Positions 16,310 to 23,899 of a stretch of DNA of 40,282 bases are shown here, in pieces; positions within the stretch are counted from its first letter, which is position 1, and each line of letters opens with the position of its first letter. A model generated the notes under the pieces. The model did not search any database, was not told where the DNA came from, and worked only from the letters and a program-made list of their open reading frames with translations. Origin of the DNA: Clostridiales bacterium (GTDB lineage Bacteria > Bacillota > Clostridia > Lachnospirales > Lachnospiraceae); contig JAQYAH010000063.1 of assembly GCA_029227635.1 (NCBI GenBank), forward strand, positions 1 to 40,282, read 5' to 3'. Made by a program: the position numbers and the translations under genes.

Positions 16310-16500
16310 CATAAAAAGGCGAGCCGATTAAGGTGGTGATACGGCTCCTATAAGACGTTTTGTTGCTGGGTTCGAAGCAGACTCCGAACCTATCTGAGAA
16401 TACTATCATAATTCAAATCTATCCTTACATATTATCAGGAACATTTTTCCATATTTTCGTTTGTTACACGTAGTTCTTTTCAAGGGCCCGCCTTTTTCCG
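16310..16500 (+). ncRNA. Probable structured RNA, 6S-like architecture
   Basis: Downstream of a consensus promoter lies a gene-free stretch of about 190 nt whose ends pair. AAAAAGGCG at 16313-16321 matches CGCCTTTTT at 16489-16497, and after one mismatch GCC (16323-16325) pairs with GGC (16485-16487). The T-run forms the 3' strand of this closing stem and could end transcription. Inside are the hairpins GGTTCG/CGAACC (16369-16390) and an alternative GAGCCG/CGGCTC (16321-16347). The length near 190 nt, the terminal closing stem, and fragments such as GAGCCGAT that resemble bacterial 6S RNA suggest 6S RNA. This is pattern resemblance only; a covariance search is needed to name it. Confidence 0.42.
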
Positions 16501-16604
16501 ACACAGCCATCGGCTGCCGCCAATGATTACCACATAATCATCCTTTGCACTATCACGGTTTTTTCGGTGGTGCCGGTGAGTTCTTTTTGCAGCAGGAGAG
16601 TTTT

Positions 16605-16814
16605 ATGATTTACGAAGACAAGGTAGAGAGCCTTTTATACCGGGAGCTGTCGGCACTGGAAGCCGAGGGTGTGATCCTGAAGGTAGATAAACGCAGGATG
16701 AGCCCCTGCCAGATCATCAGAGAGCTTTGTCTCGATGAGGATGCCCAGTATATGAGAGATTACTGTTTTGACGAGAACGGCATGGCGGAACTTCATTTCG
16801 ACAGGATATCATAG
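16605..16814 (+). CDS. Small hypothetical protein
   Basis: A 69-aa acidic protein starting MIYEDKVESLLYRELSALEA. It is predicted mostly helical at the N-terminus, with three Cys residues (about 34, 41 and 53) and no membrane segment or signal peptide. The open frame extends upstream to a TTG at 16545, but AGGAG 7 nt before the ATG at 16605 makes the latter the likely start. It is not recognised. The ribosome site and codon use favour a real gene. No terminator follows within the 240 nt before the GH18 gene. Confidence 0.55.
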   Translation: MIYEDKVESLLYRELSALEAEGVILKVDKRRMSPCQIIRELCLDEDAQYMRDYCFDENGMAELHFDRIS

Positions 16815-16925
16815 TTTCCTTTAGACTGCTGACACTATATTAATGAAAGGTGAGGCTGTAGATATCCTGAAACGGAACCATGCGTATTTAGCTGCTGTTA
16901 TTTGATACGTCATCAATAGCTTTTT

Positions 16926-16957
16926 TGACAAACGGGGGAGAAATCGTCCGTTTGTCA
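16926..16957. repeat. Perfect 10-bp inverted repeat, possible operator
   Basis: TGACAAACGG (16926-16935) and CCGTTTGTCA (16948-16957) are exact reverse complements separated by 12 nt. No U-tract follows on either strand, so it is not an intrinsic terminator. A TATAAT at 16964-16969 lies just downstream without a good -35, so the repeat occupies the position of a regulator site or a 5' leader hairpin upstream of the GH18 gene. Confidence 0.55.
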
Positions 16958-17014
16958 GTACGCTATAATGGCTTTTCGGAGAGTGTGCCTTAAAAACACA
17001 GGAATATGCCAAAC

Positions 17015-17042
17015 TTGCACGAAATTTTGATTATGTTATAAT
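17015..17042 (+). promoter_or_regulatory. Promoter of the GH18 gene
   Basis: TTGCAC (17015-17020), 16-nt spacer, extended -10 TG-T-TATAAT (17034-17042). Transcription should start near 17049, so the leader is very short and the ATG at 17057 or 17066 follows almost at once. Confidence 0.75.
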
Positions 17043-17065
17043 ACGCTCGTGGAGGTATGCAATCT

Positions 17066-18766
17066 ATGAGCAGAAGAAGACGAAGAAGAAATGGTCTTAT
17101 TATAAAGATCGTTCTTACCATAGCAATACTGTTGATCGCTCTTGGATTTATTATTTTTGGAATAAGGAGCGTCCTTTCTTCCGGAAATAAGATCACCGAT
17201 CTCAACGCGTATTTCGGAACAGGAAACGACGGAACCGGTCTTGTGATCAATGATCAGGTGATTCCGGGAGACAGTGTAATTAAGAGCGGAGATAATATCT
17301 ACGTTGACTATGATGAGATCAGAACCAAGGTCAACACCAAGGTTTATTTTGATATGAATGAACAGCTCCTTCTCTATGCTCTTCCCACAGAAGTGGTGGA
17401 GGAGTCAGCAGGAAGTGATTCTTTTATCGTTGAGGGTGAAAGAGCCTTCATCTCTCTTGATTTTGTGAGTCAGTATACCGATATGGACTATAAGGTATAC
17501 GAAGATCCGGACAGAGTGGTGATCCGCTCGAATTTTGAAGGGGTCCGGACAGTGGAGGCAAGGAAGAAAACACAGGTGCTTCTTGATCCCAACAAGAAGT
17601 CCGAGGCTCTTTCGGATGTAGAGAAGGGAACTGATCTTTATTATCTGGAAGAGGGGGATAAGTTTTCCCGGGTGGCTACAGAGGACGGATTTGTGGGATA
17701 TGTGAAGAACTCCCACATTTCGGATCCGGTGGAGCTGGCTATTGACAGGGCATTTACTGCGCCGGAGTACACCAGTATACAGATGGATGAGACGGTGTGT
17801 CTTGGCTGGCATCAGGTGACAAGCTTAACTGCCAACGGTTCTGTATCCGAGGTTATTGCCGGAAGAAGTGGCATGAATGTAATTGCTCCTACCTGGTTTT
17901 TTGCCATGGATACAGCCGGCAACATAAAGTCTCTTGCCAGCAGCGAATATGTTGAAACCGCTCACAGTAAGGGGGTTTCAGTTTGGGCAGTGGCCAATGA
18001 TTTTGACGGAGGCTCTTTTGGAGGAATACACTCAGCAGAGGAGACAAAGGCGCTTCTTTCAAGCACGAGCTCAAGAAGAAATCTTGAGAAACAGATCGTG
18101 AATGCTGCTGTTGCCGCAAGGGTTGACGGTATCAATATCGATTTCGAGAAAGTTGGGGAGGACTGTGATCCTCACTACATTCAGTTCATAAGAGAGATGT
18201 CCGTGGCCTGCCGCAACAATGATCTGGTGCTCTCGGTAGATACTTATGTTCCCTCAGCCTGGACTTACCAGTACCACAGAGAGGAACAGGCTCAGATCGT
18301 TGACTACCTCATTATCATGGCTTATGACGAGTACGGCAGCTGGAGCGAGGAGATTGGACCCAACTCTTCAGTAAACTATGTTGCAGATGCCATAAGGGAT
18401 ACTCTGAAGGTGGCTCCGGCGGATAAGATCGTCATCGGACTTCCTTTTTACACCAAGCTTTGGGTGGAGGAGCCCATTGCGGGAACCAGCTCCTATAACC
18501 TTTCAGTTCAGACGGTAAGGATGGATGAGGCGGAGAAACTTTTAGGCGAGAACAACGCCACTCCTACTCTGGATGAGGAAGTGGGAGAGTACTTTGCCAC
18601 CTTTGAGAAGGATGGAAAGCGGCTCAGCATCTGGCTTGAGAACAAGTACTCTCTGGATCAGAAGCTTCAGCTCATGAAGGACAACAATATCGCGGGCTGC
18701 GCATTCTGGAAGCTCACCCAGGAGAATACGGATATCTGGGTAATGATCGAATCTTATGTAAATTAG
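17066..18766 (+). CDS. Membrane-anchored GH18 family cell-wall glycosidase with SH3-like domain
   Basis: A 566-aa protein. A basic N-terminus (SRRRRRRNG) and one membrane helix (about residues 10-35) anchor it with the rest outside. Residues about 55-165 form a copper-amine-oxidase-N-like wall module, about 165-225 an SH3-like module (TEDGFVGYVKNSHI), and about 245-560 a GH18 barrel. The catalytic signature is D354-GINI-D359-F-E361; an Asn takes the usual second Asp place, as in spore and wall GlcNAc-ases of the YaaH/SleL type. It probably cleaves peptidoglycan or another GlcNAc polymer. GGAGG at 17051-17055 is only 1 nt from an ATG at 17057 but 10 nt from the ATG at 17066. Confidence 0.85.
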   Translation: MSRRRRRRNGLIIKIVLTIAILLIALGFIIFGIRSVLSSGNKITDLNAYFGTGNDGTGLVINDQVIPGDSVIKSGDNIYVDYDEIRTKVNTKVYFDMNEQLLLYALPTEVVEESAGSDSFIVEGERAFISLDFVSQYTDMDYKVYEDPDRVVIRSNFEGVRTVEARKKTQVLLDPNKKSEALSDVEKGTDLYYLEEGDKFSRVATEDGFVGYVKNSHISDPVELAIDRAFTAPEYTSIQMDETVCLGWHQVTSLTANGSVSEVIAGRSGMNVIAPTWFFAMDTAGNIKSLASSEYVETAHSKGVSVWAVANDFDGGSFGGIHSAEETKALLSSTSSRRNLEKQIVNAAVAARVDGINIDFEKVGEDCDPHYIQFIREMSVACRNNDLVLSVDTYVPSAWTYQYHREEQAQIVDYLIIMAYDEYGSWSEEIGPNSSVNYVADAIRDTLKVAPADKIVIGLPFYTKLWVEEPIAGTSSYNLSVQTVRMDEAEKLLGENNATPTLDEEVGEYFATFEKDGKRLSIWLENKYSLDQKLQLMKDNNIAGCAFWKLTQENTDIWVMIESYVN

Positions 18767-18799
18767 TTCGTTTTTGTCACGGAAAGGACAGGACCTTAA

Positions 18800-20335
18800 T
18801 TGGAGACATTAGTAGCACAGATTAAACCTGAGGAGGTCAAGCTGCCTCTGGGGCTGGCTCTTTTTGCAAAAGCCGGGGAGATATTGCGAAACGGCGGACT
18901 TGTGGCTTTTCCCACGGAGACGGTGTATGGTCTCGGAGGAGACGCCTTTGATCCGGATGCGGCAGGGAAGATCTATGCCGCCAAGGGAAGGCCGTCAGAC
19001 AATCCCCTGATCGTTCACATAGCGGATGTGGCGGATCTGAACGAGGTGGCAAGGGAGATACCGGATAAGGCTAAGATGCTTATGGAGGCTTTTTGGCCGG
19101 GACCTCTGACTCTGATCTTTTTCAAAAGACAGGGGATTCCCTGCACAGTCACCGGCGGACTGGACACTGTAGCGGTGCGTTTTCCGGACAATGATATTGC
19201 AAGGGCAATGATCAAAAGCGGAGGTGGCTTCATTGCGGCTCCCAGCGCCAATCGCTCCGGAAGCCCCAGCCCTACTCTGGCAGAGCACGTCCTAAAAGAT
19301 CTTCAGGGAAGGATCGATATGGTCATTGACGGAGGCGCCTCGGTTCTCGGACTGGAATCCACCATTGTAGACATGACTGTGGATCCCCCCATGATACTGA
19401 GACCGGGATTTGTGACGAGAGAAATGCTTGAGAAGGTAATTGGCAGAGTGGATGTGGATGCGAAGATTCTGGATGCCAAATCCCCTGTGCCCCCCAAGGC
19501 TCCCGGAATGAAATACCGACACTACGCTCCAAAAGCAGAGCTTACGGTTTTTGAGGGAGAGCCTATAAGAGCGGCCAAGGAGATGCGCCGCTGTGCCGAT
19601 GAGGCTATTGCCAACAATGAGAAGGTGGGAATCATCACCACCGATGAGTTGGCGGTTCACTTTGAGGGACTTAATTACAGGAGCATAGGAAGCCGGATCG
19701 ATCCGGACACTATTGCCCAGAACCTTTATCGGGTGCTCCGGGAATTTGACGAGACGGACGTGGAGAAGATCTTTTCCGAGTCTTTTGCCCTGGATGGAGT
19801 AGGACAGGCGATCATGAACCGGCTTATGAAGGCGGCGGGACAGAAGGTGGTACACCTTGCCAATGACAATGATCTGAGCAAGGTGGACCGGATAGTTTTT
19901 CTGGACAATTCCGACAGCGACAGGGCGCCTTATGCGGCCTATGTGCTGGAGAATATGACGCTTCCGAGGCTTATATCCATTGAGAGCCGGGGAATGGTGG
20001 CGCCTTTTCCCGAGCCTATATGTCAGGGAATCCAGATGATACTGGAGAAACAGGGACGAAGAGCAATATATCACTCAGCCAGAGAACTTTCCGGTGAGGA
20101 TATCAGAAAGGATACTCTGTTCCTGACTTTTGATTTAAAACTCAAGGTCAAGCTGCTTCGGAAATATGAGGGAATAGACAATGTCTACACTCTTCCGGAG
20201 TTTCTTGAGGAACCGGCATTGGAGATTCCTTCCCCCTACGGACACGGGGAAGAAGGATACGAGGAGTGCTGTGATATAATAGAGAACGCGGTATCAAGGG
20301 TAGCGGCAAAACTCAGTCTTATTATGCTGGACTGA
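18800..20335 (+). CDS. Sua5 threonylcarbamoyl-AMP synthase fused to a degenerate low-MW phosphatase domain
   Basis: A 511-aa fusion. Residues 1-345 are a complete Sua5: YrdC core (GGLVAFPTETVYGLGGDA, KGRPSDNPLIVHI, APSANRSGSPSPT), then linker SPVPPKAPGMKYRHYAPKA and the Sua5 C-terminal domain. It makes threonylcarbamoyl-AMP for tRNA t6A37. Residues about 360-511 have a low-molecular-weight protein phosphatase fold, but the P-loop Cys is Asp369 (LDNSDSDRAP, Arg375 kept), and the general-acid DP element is S478-P479. The domain is probably inactive as a phosphatase. Translation starts at TTG (18800) with METL, matching Sua5 N-termini; no suitable ATG is present. In Bacillus the separate genes ywlC and ywlE lie close together, so the fusion has a plausible origin. 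Confidence 0.88.
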   Translation: METLVAQIKPEEVKLPLGLALFAKAGEILRNGGLVAFPTETVYGLGGDAFDPDAAGKIYAAKGRPSDNPLIVHIADVADLNEVAREIPDKAKMLMEAFWPGPLTLIFFKRQGIPCTVTGGLDTVAVRFPDNDIARAMIKSGGGFIAAPSANRSGSPSPTLAEHVLKDLQGRIDMVIDGGASVLGLESTIVDMTVDPPMILRPGFVTREMLEKVIGRVDVDAKILDAKSPVPPKAPGMKYRHYAPKAELTVFEGEPIRAAKEMRRCADEAIANNEKVGIITTDELAVHFEGLNYRSIGSRIDPDTIAQNLYRVLREFDETDVEKIFSESFALDGVGQAIMNRLMKAAGQKVVHLANDNDLSKVDRIVFLDNSDSDRAPYAAYVLENMTLPRLISIESRGMVAPFPEPICQGIQMILEKQGRRAIYHSARELSGEDIRKDTLFLTFDLKLKVKLLRKYEGIDNVYTLPEFLEEPALEIPSPYGHGEEGYEECCDIIENAVSRVAAKLSLIMLD

Positions 20336-20361
20336 GAAGGCCCCACTAAAGGAGGGTTATC

Positions 20362-20847
20362 ATGAGCAGCAAACGAACCGATTACATTTCATGGGACGAG
20401 TATTTTATGGGGATTGCAATGCTCTCGGGAATGCGTTCAAAGGATCCTAACACCCAGGTGGGGGCCTGCATCGTGAGCCGGGACAACAAGATCCTGTCCA
20501 TGGGTTACAATGGCTTCCCTATTGGCTGTTCCGACGATGACTTCCCCTGGGAAAGAGAGGGGGAGCCACTGGACAACAAGTATTTTTATTCTACCCACAG
20601 CGAGCTGAATGCCATTCTGAATTATCGGGGAGGCAGCCTGGAGGACACAAAGATCTATGTCACTCTCTTTCCCTGCAATGAATGTGCCAAGGCCATAATC
20701 CAGTCGGGTATCAAAGAGGTGATCTACGACTGTGACAAGTACTCGAACACTGCCTCAGTAATGGCTTCCAAGCGAATGTTCGAGGCGGCGGGTATCAAGG
20801 TGCGGAGGTATGCGCGCACCGACAGAACGATCACATTAGAAGTATAG
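20362..20847 (+). CDS. Deoxycytidylate (dCMP) deaminase family
   Basis: A 161-aa zinc-dependent deaminase of the ComEB/dCMP deaminase type. It converts dCMP to dUMP for thymidylate synthesis. The zinc-site motifs are THSELNA (His and the catalytic Glu) and FPCNECAKAI (two Cys). KDPNTQVGACIV and the GYNGFPIGCSDDDFPW substrate loop are typical. AAAGGAGGG lies 8 nt upstream of the ATG. It starts 26 nt after sua5 in a housekeeping run. Confidence 0.9.
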   Translation: MSSKRTDYISWDEYFMGIAMLSGMRSKDPNTQVGACIVSRDNKILSMGYNGFPIGCSDDDFPWEREGEPLDNKYFYSTHSELNAILNYRGGSLEDTKIYVTLFPCNECAKAIIQSGIKEVIYDCDKYSNTASVMASKRMFEAAGIKVRRYARTDRTITLEV

Positions 20848-20862
20848 GAGTGTTATCGGTAT

Positions 20863-21528
20863 ATGAGATTACATCATATCAAAGGTGCCGAGGAGAAGAT
20901 CGCAGCAAGCCCCTACGTGGTGGACGAGGACAAGTCCTTCACTCTGGCGGGGAAGTGGCATGAAGTTTTCGGCAATGATAAGCCGATCTATCTGGAGATC
21001 GGTATGGGAAAGGGCAATTTTATTTTGCAGCACGCCCTTGAGCATCCGGAGAACAACTATATTGGGGTGGAGATCTACTCCAGCGTTCTTCTTCGGGCGA
21101 TTCAGAAAAGGGCTGAGGAGCCCTACGATCAGCTGGACAACATCTGTTTTCTCAGAATGAATGCGGCGGAGATGGAGAGGGTTTTTGCAAAAGGGGAAAT
21201 CTACCACATCTACCTCAATTTTTCCGATCCCTGGCCCAAGAAACGTTACGCAAAAAGACGGCTTACATCCAGGCAGTTTCTTGCCAGGTACGTAAACACT
21301 CTCAGGGCGGACGGAATCGTAGAGTTTAAGACAGATAATAATGATCTGTTTGATTTTTCCCTGGAGGAAGCAAGGGAGGCCGGCTGGGAGGTGCTTTCCA
21401 GTACCAGAGATCTTCACAATGACCCGGTCCTTTGCGAGGGAAACATCATGACAGAGTACGAGGCAAAATTCTCCGCAATGGGGATGCCCATAAACAAGAT
21501 GATCATCAGACAAAGACAGGAGGTGTAA
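20863..21528 (+). CDS. trmB: tRNA (guanine-N7-)-methyltransferase
   Basis: A 221-aa TrmB that makes m7G46 in the tRNA variable loop. The SAM-binding motif EIGMGKGNFI, the NYIGVEIYSS acidic residue and the family signature FSDPWPKKRYAKRRL are all present. It lies 15 nt after the dCMP deaminase gene and 1 nt before trxA, so it is in one operon with both. Confidence 0.94.
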   Translation: MRLHHIKGAEEKIAASPYVVDEDKSFTLAGKWHEVFGNDKPIYLEIGMGKGNFILQHALEHPENNYIGVEIYSSVLLRAIQKRAEEPYDQLDNICFLRMNAAEMERVFAKGEIYHIYLNFSDPWPKKRYAKRRLTSRQFLARYVNTLRADGIVEFKTDNNDLFDFSLEEAREAGWEVLSSTRDLHNDPVLCEGNIMTEYEAKFSAMGMPINKMIIRQRQEV

Positions 21529-21529
21529 G

Positions 21530-21865
21530 ATGGTAATTAAAGTGGATGAGAAAGTTTTTGAAGCTGAAGTACTTGACCAGGATATGCCGGTGCTTGTTGA
21601 TTTTTATGCCGACTGGTGCGGTCCCTGCAAAATGATGTCACCGGTTCTTGAGGAGATCTCGGAGGATTACCGGGGGCGCCTCAAGGTGTGCAAGATCAAT
21701 GTGGATGACAACATGAATATTGCAAGAAAATATCAGGTTATGAGTATTCCCAAGTTTGTCTTTTTTGATGGAGGAAAACCCCTGAGAGGTCTGGTTGGGG
21801 CCTGCAGTAAAGAGGAGTTTTCAGAGGAAGTTGACAAAGTTCTGGCCGGGGAGTATAACGGCTAG
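21530..21865 (+). CDS. trxA: Thioredoxin
   Basis: A 111-aa thioredoxin with the active site W29-C30-G-P-C33 and the cis-Pro loop MSIPKFVFFDGG. The fold continues through ISEDYRGRLKVCKINVDDN. It reduces protein disulfides in the cytosol. The ATG follows the trmB TAA by 1 nt, and AGGAGG lies within the end of trmB. No thioredoxin reductase gene is adjacent. Confidence 0.93.
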   Translation: MVIKVDEKVFEAEVLDQDMPVLVDFYADWCGPCKMMSPVLEEISEDYRGRLKVCKINVDDNMNIARKYQVMSIPKFVFFDGGKPLRGLVGACSKEEFSEEVDKVLAGEYNG

Positions 21866-21889
21866 TAACCTAGATATGGGGGTATTGAG

Positions 21890-22405
21890 ATGACGATCAC
21901 AGAGAAACTTAAAGATATGGAGCTGGATGTTTTTCATATGTTTGACGATCAGTGGGCACTGCTTACTGCGGGCACCACAGATAAGTTCAACATGATGACC
22001 ATAAGCTGGGGAAGCCTTGGAACTATCTGGGGCGGAGCCACAAACGGAAAGCAGATCGCAACCGTATATGTGCGACCTTCCCGTTACACATATGAACTTC
22101 TCAGGAACGAGGGTGAATACTTCACTATCAGCTTTTTCCCGAAGGGCTTGGAGAAAGATTTGCTCTACATCGGAAGCCGTTCCGGAAGAGATACGGACAA
22201 GCTTGAAGATACTAAGATCCACGCAAAGATCTTAGGAGAACATGTGGTGTATGAGGAGGCTCAGCTCACCTTTATCTGCCGCAAACTTTTTGCCCAGCCC
22301 ATGCTCAAGGAGAACATGGCGCCGGAGATCGCCGAGGGCGTATATGCCGAGGACGATGATGTACATGTAATGTTTATTGGAGAGATCGTGGATCTCATCT
22401 CCTAG
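21890..22405 (+). CDS. Flavin reductase-like, FMN-binding split barrel protein
   Basis: A 171-aa protein of the flavin-reductase-like split-barrel superfamily. It shows the typical FNMMTISWGSLGTIWGGATNGKQIATVYVRPSRYTYELL core with an FTISFF strand. Such proteins bind FMN and act as flavin or nitro-reductases or reduce small molecules; this one is not specified further. It lies 24 nt after trxA, and a redox partnership is possible but unproven. Confidence 0.8.
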   Translation: MTITEKLKDMELDVFHMFDDQWALLTAGTTDKFNMMTISWGSLGTIWGGATNGKQIATVYVRPSRYTYELLRNEGEYFTISFFPKGLEKDLLYIGSRSGRDTDKLEDTKIHAKILGEHVVYEEAQLTFICRKLFAQPMLKENMAPEIAEGVYAEDDDVHVMFIGEIVDLIS

Positions 22406-22438
22406 AAGATCCGATCTCTGATATGCGAGGTTTTTGTT

Positions 22439-22765
22439 ATGAAAAAAGTAAAGATCAACCTGATTTCTGCACCGGACAAAAACGAGATACACAGACTTCT
22501 GAAGGAGGGCCTGGAGTTTCCAGATTCCTACAGCCCCAACCTGGATGCGCTTTCCGAGTGCCTTGCCGATATCGAGGAGGATACCTGTGTCGGTCTTTTT
22601 GAGCCCACAGAGGAGTCGCCTCTCGGGGGATATATCAGACTTATCAACAGTGTTTTTGTAGATGCGGAGGAGAGCAATCCCCACCTCTGTGTATTTATCT
22701 TCCAGAAGGAAGGTAAGTTCATCCAGTGGCACTTTGACCGCAGTGGTCAGGCTCTGCTTGGTTAA
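22439..22765 (+). CDS. Barstar-family protein
   Basis: A 108-aa acidic protein with the barstar fold pattern: a first beta strand KVKINLIS, then the helix and signature EGLEFPDSYSPNLDALSECLADI. Barstars inhibit extracellular RNases of the barnase type. No barnase-like gene lies in this window, so it may be an orphan immunity protein or have a regulatory role. It is followed after 12 nt by the rhomboid gene and is probably co-transcribed with it. Confidence 0.72.
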   Translation: MKKVKINLISAPDKNEIHRLLKEGLEFPDSYSPNLDALSECLADIEEDTCVGLFEPTEESPLGGYIRLINSVFVDAEESNPHLCVFIFQKEGKFIQWHFDRSGQALLG

Positions 22766-22777
22766 GGGATATCGTTC

Positions 22778-23425
22778 ATGTTCAGACGTTTTGCAGATTA
22801 TTGCCGCCGCACCAAGGCTCCGGTGAACCTGCTGATGGTTTTTATCAACATCGCGGTGTTTATTGTGCTGGAGTTCCTTGGAAACACGGAGGATGCAAAT
22901 TTCATGGCGCTTCACGGTGCCATGTGGCCCCCGCTTGTGATCTACGGGGGAGAGTGGTACACTCTTTTTACCAGCATGTTTTTGCACTTTGGGTTTTACC
23001 ACCTCTTTAACAATATGCTGGTCCTCTTTTTCCTGGGAGACAACCTGGAGAGGGCAGTGGGGCATTTTAAGTACCTGCTGATCTATATTTTCGGGGGACT
23101 TGCAGGAAACGGACTGTCTCTTTTTCTCGCAATGAGGGGTAATATTTATGGGGTGGCGGTGTCCGCGGGAGCTTCCGGGGCTATATTCGCCATGATAGGA
23201 GCCCTGGCCTACGTAGTTCTGGTGAACGGAGGGCGGCTGGAGGATATGACTTCGGGAAGATTGATGTTTCTGATCTTTTTCAGCCTCTATCACGGATTTA
23301 CCAGCGCCGGGGTGGATAATGCCGCTCATGTGGGAGGTCTTGTTGCCGGAGTTCTCCTGGCCATGCTTCTCTACCGCAGAAAAAGACGAATCAATTATGA
23401 ACCGGGAGGTAATTACTATGCGTAA
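22778..23425 (+). CDS. Rhomboid-family intramembrane serine protease
   Basis: A 215-aa multi-pass membrane protein with six predicted helices. The catalytic Ser133 lies in GASGAIFAMIG and the His184 in NAAHVGGLVAG, and HLFNNMLVLFFLG supplies the oxyanion-side Asn. It should cleave membrane substrates within the bilayer. It overlaps the HIT gene by 8 nt and follows a barstar gene by 12 nt. Substrates are unknown. Confidence 0.88.
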   Translation: MFRRFADYCRRTKAPVNLLMVFINIAVFIVLEFLGNTEDANFMALHGAMWPPLVIYGGEWYTLFTSMFLHFGFYHLFNNMLVLFFLGDNLERAVGHFKYLLIYIFGGLAGNGLSLFLAMRGNIYGVAVSAGASGAIFAMIGALAYVVLVNGGRLEDMTSGRLMFLIFFSLYHGFTSAGVDNAAHVGGLVAGVLLAMLLYRRKRRINYEPGGNYYA

Positions 23426-23840
23426 TGAGAACTGTATTTTTTGTAAGATAGCAGCAGGGGAGATTCCCAGCGCCACCCTCTATGAGGATGAGGATTTCAG
23501 AGTGTTTTTGGATCTGGGACCTGCCAACGACGGCCACGCCCTCATAATTCCCAAGGAGCACTATGCAAATTTACTTGAGCTGCCTGAGGAACTCTGCGGC
23601 AAAGCAATGGTGATCGCTAAGAAGCTGGCGAAGAGACTCAAAGACTTCACCGGAGCAGACGGAGTGAATATTGTGAATAACAATGGTGAGGCAGCAGGGC
23701 AGAGCGTTTTCCATTTCCACGTGCATGTGATTCCCAGATGGAAGAACGACGGCAAATTCCCTCTTTGGATCCCCGGAGAGCTTACCGACGAGGTGAGGGA
23801 TAAACTGGTGGAGGAGTTCAAAAAGAACCCGCTGGTATAG
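23418..23840 (+). CDS. HIT-family nucleotide-binding hydrolase
   Basis: A 140-aa Hint-like HIT protein. It begins NCIFCKIAAGEIPS with the zinc-type Cys pair, continues through GHALIIPKEHYANL, and ends with the histidine triad FHFHVHVIPRW. Family members hydrolyse adenosine phosphoramidates. The open frame extends upstream inside the rhomboid gene, but the ATG at 23418 has GGGAGGT 7 nt before it and matches the family N-terminus. The genes overlap by 8 nt, indicating coupled translation. A terminator follows. Confidence 0.9.
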   Translation: MRNENCIFCKIAAGEIPSATLYEDEDFRVFLDLGPANDGHALIIPKEHYANLLELPEELCGKAMVIAKKLAKRLKDFTGADGVNIVNNNGEAAGQSVFHFHVHVIPRWKNDGKFPLWIPGELTDEVRDKLVEEFKKNPLV

Positions 23841-23847
23841 AAGTTTT

Positions 23848-23890
23848 GGCACAGCTTACCTTTTGGTGGCTGTGCCTTCTTGTTTAAGGA
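23848..23890 (+). terminator. Terminator after the HIT gene
   Basis: GGCACAGC (23848-23855) pairs with GCTGTGCC (23869-23876). The inner ACC/GGT pairs close a TTTT loop, and TTCTTGTTT follows. This ends the long run of genes from sua5 to HIT. Confidence 0.8.
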
Positions 23891-23899
23891 GAAGAAAGA

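Larger units (their letters stand above)
16153..16604. other. Intergenic region mecA to small hypothetical gene
   Basis: The 452 nt hold the mecA promoter, the divergent RNA promoter and the candidate structured RNA described separately. After it, two small inverted repeats are visible: CAGCC/GGCTG at 16504-16516 and TGATTA-CCACA-TAATCA at 16524-16540. No other gene is supported. Confidence 0.5.

Noticed and set aside
16321-16350. Possible riboswitch in front of the small hypothetical gene
   Set aside because: The candidate RNA seems to end at the T-run near 16497, about 105 nt before the gene, and no known riboswitch core was recognised.
16369-16390. GGTTCGAA resembling a tRNA T-loop
   Set aside because: No acceptor stem, anticodon arm or CCA end can be built around it; the element pairs instead as GGTTCG/CGAACC inside the structured RNA.
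22232-23476. A 414-codon reverse-strand open frame
   Set aside because: It covers barstar, rhomboid and the starts and ends of neighbouring forward genes, all of which have clear motifs. No recognisable domain is present in the reverse frame.
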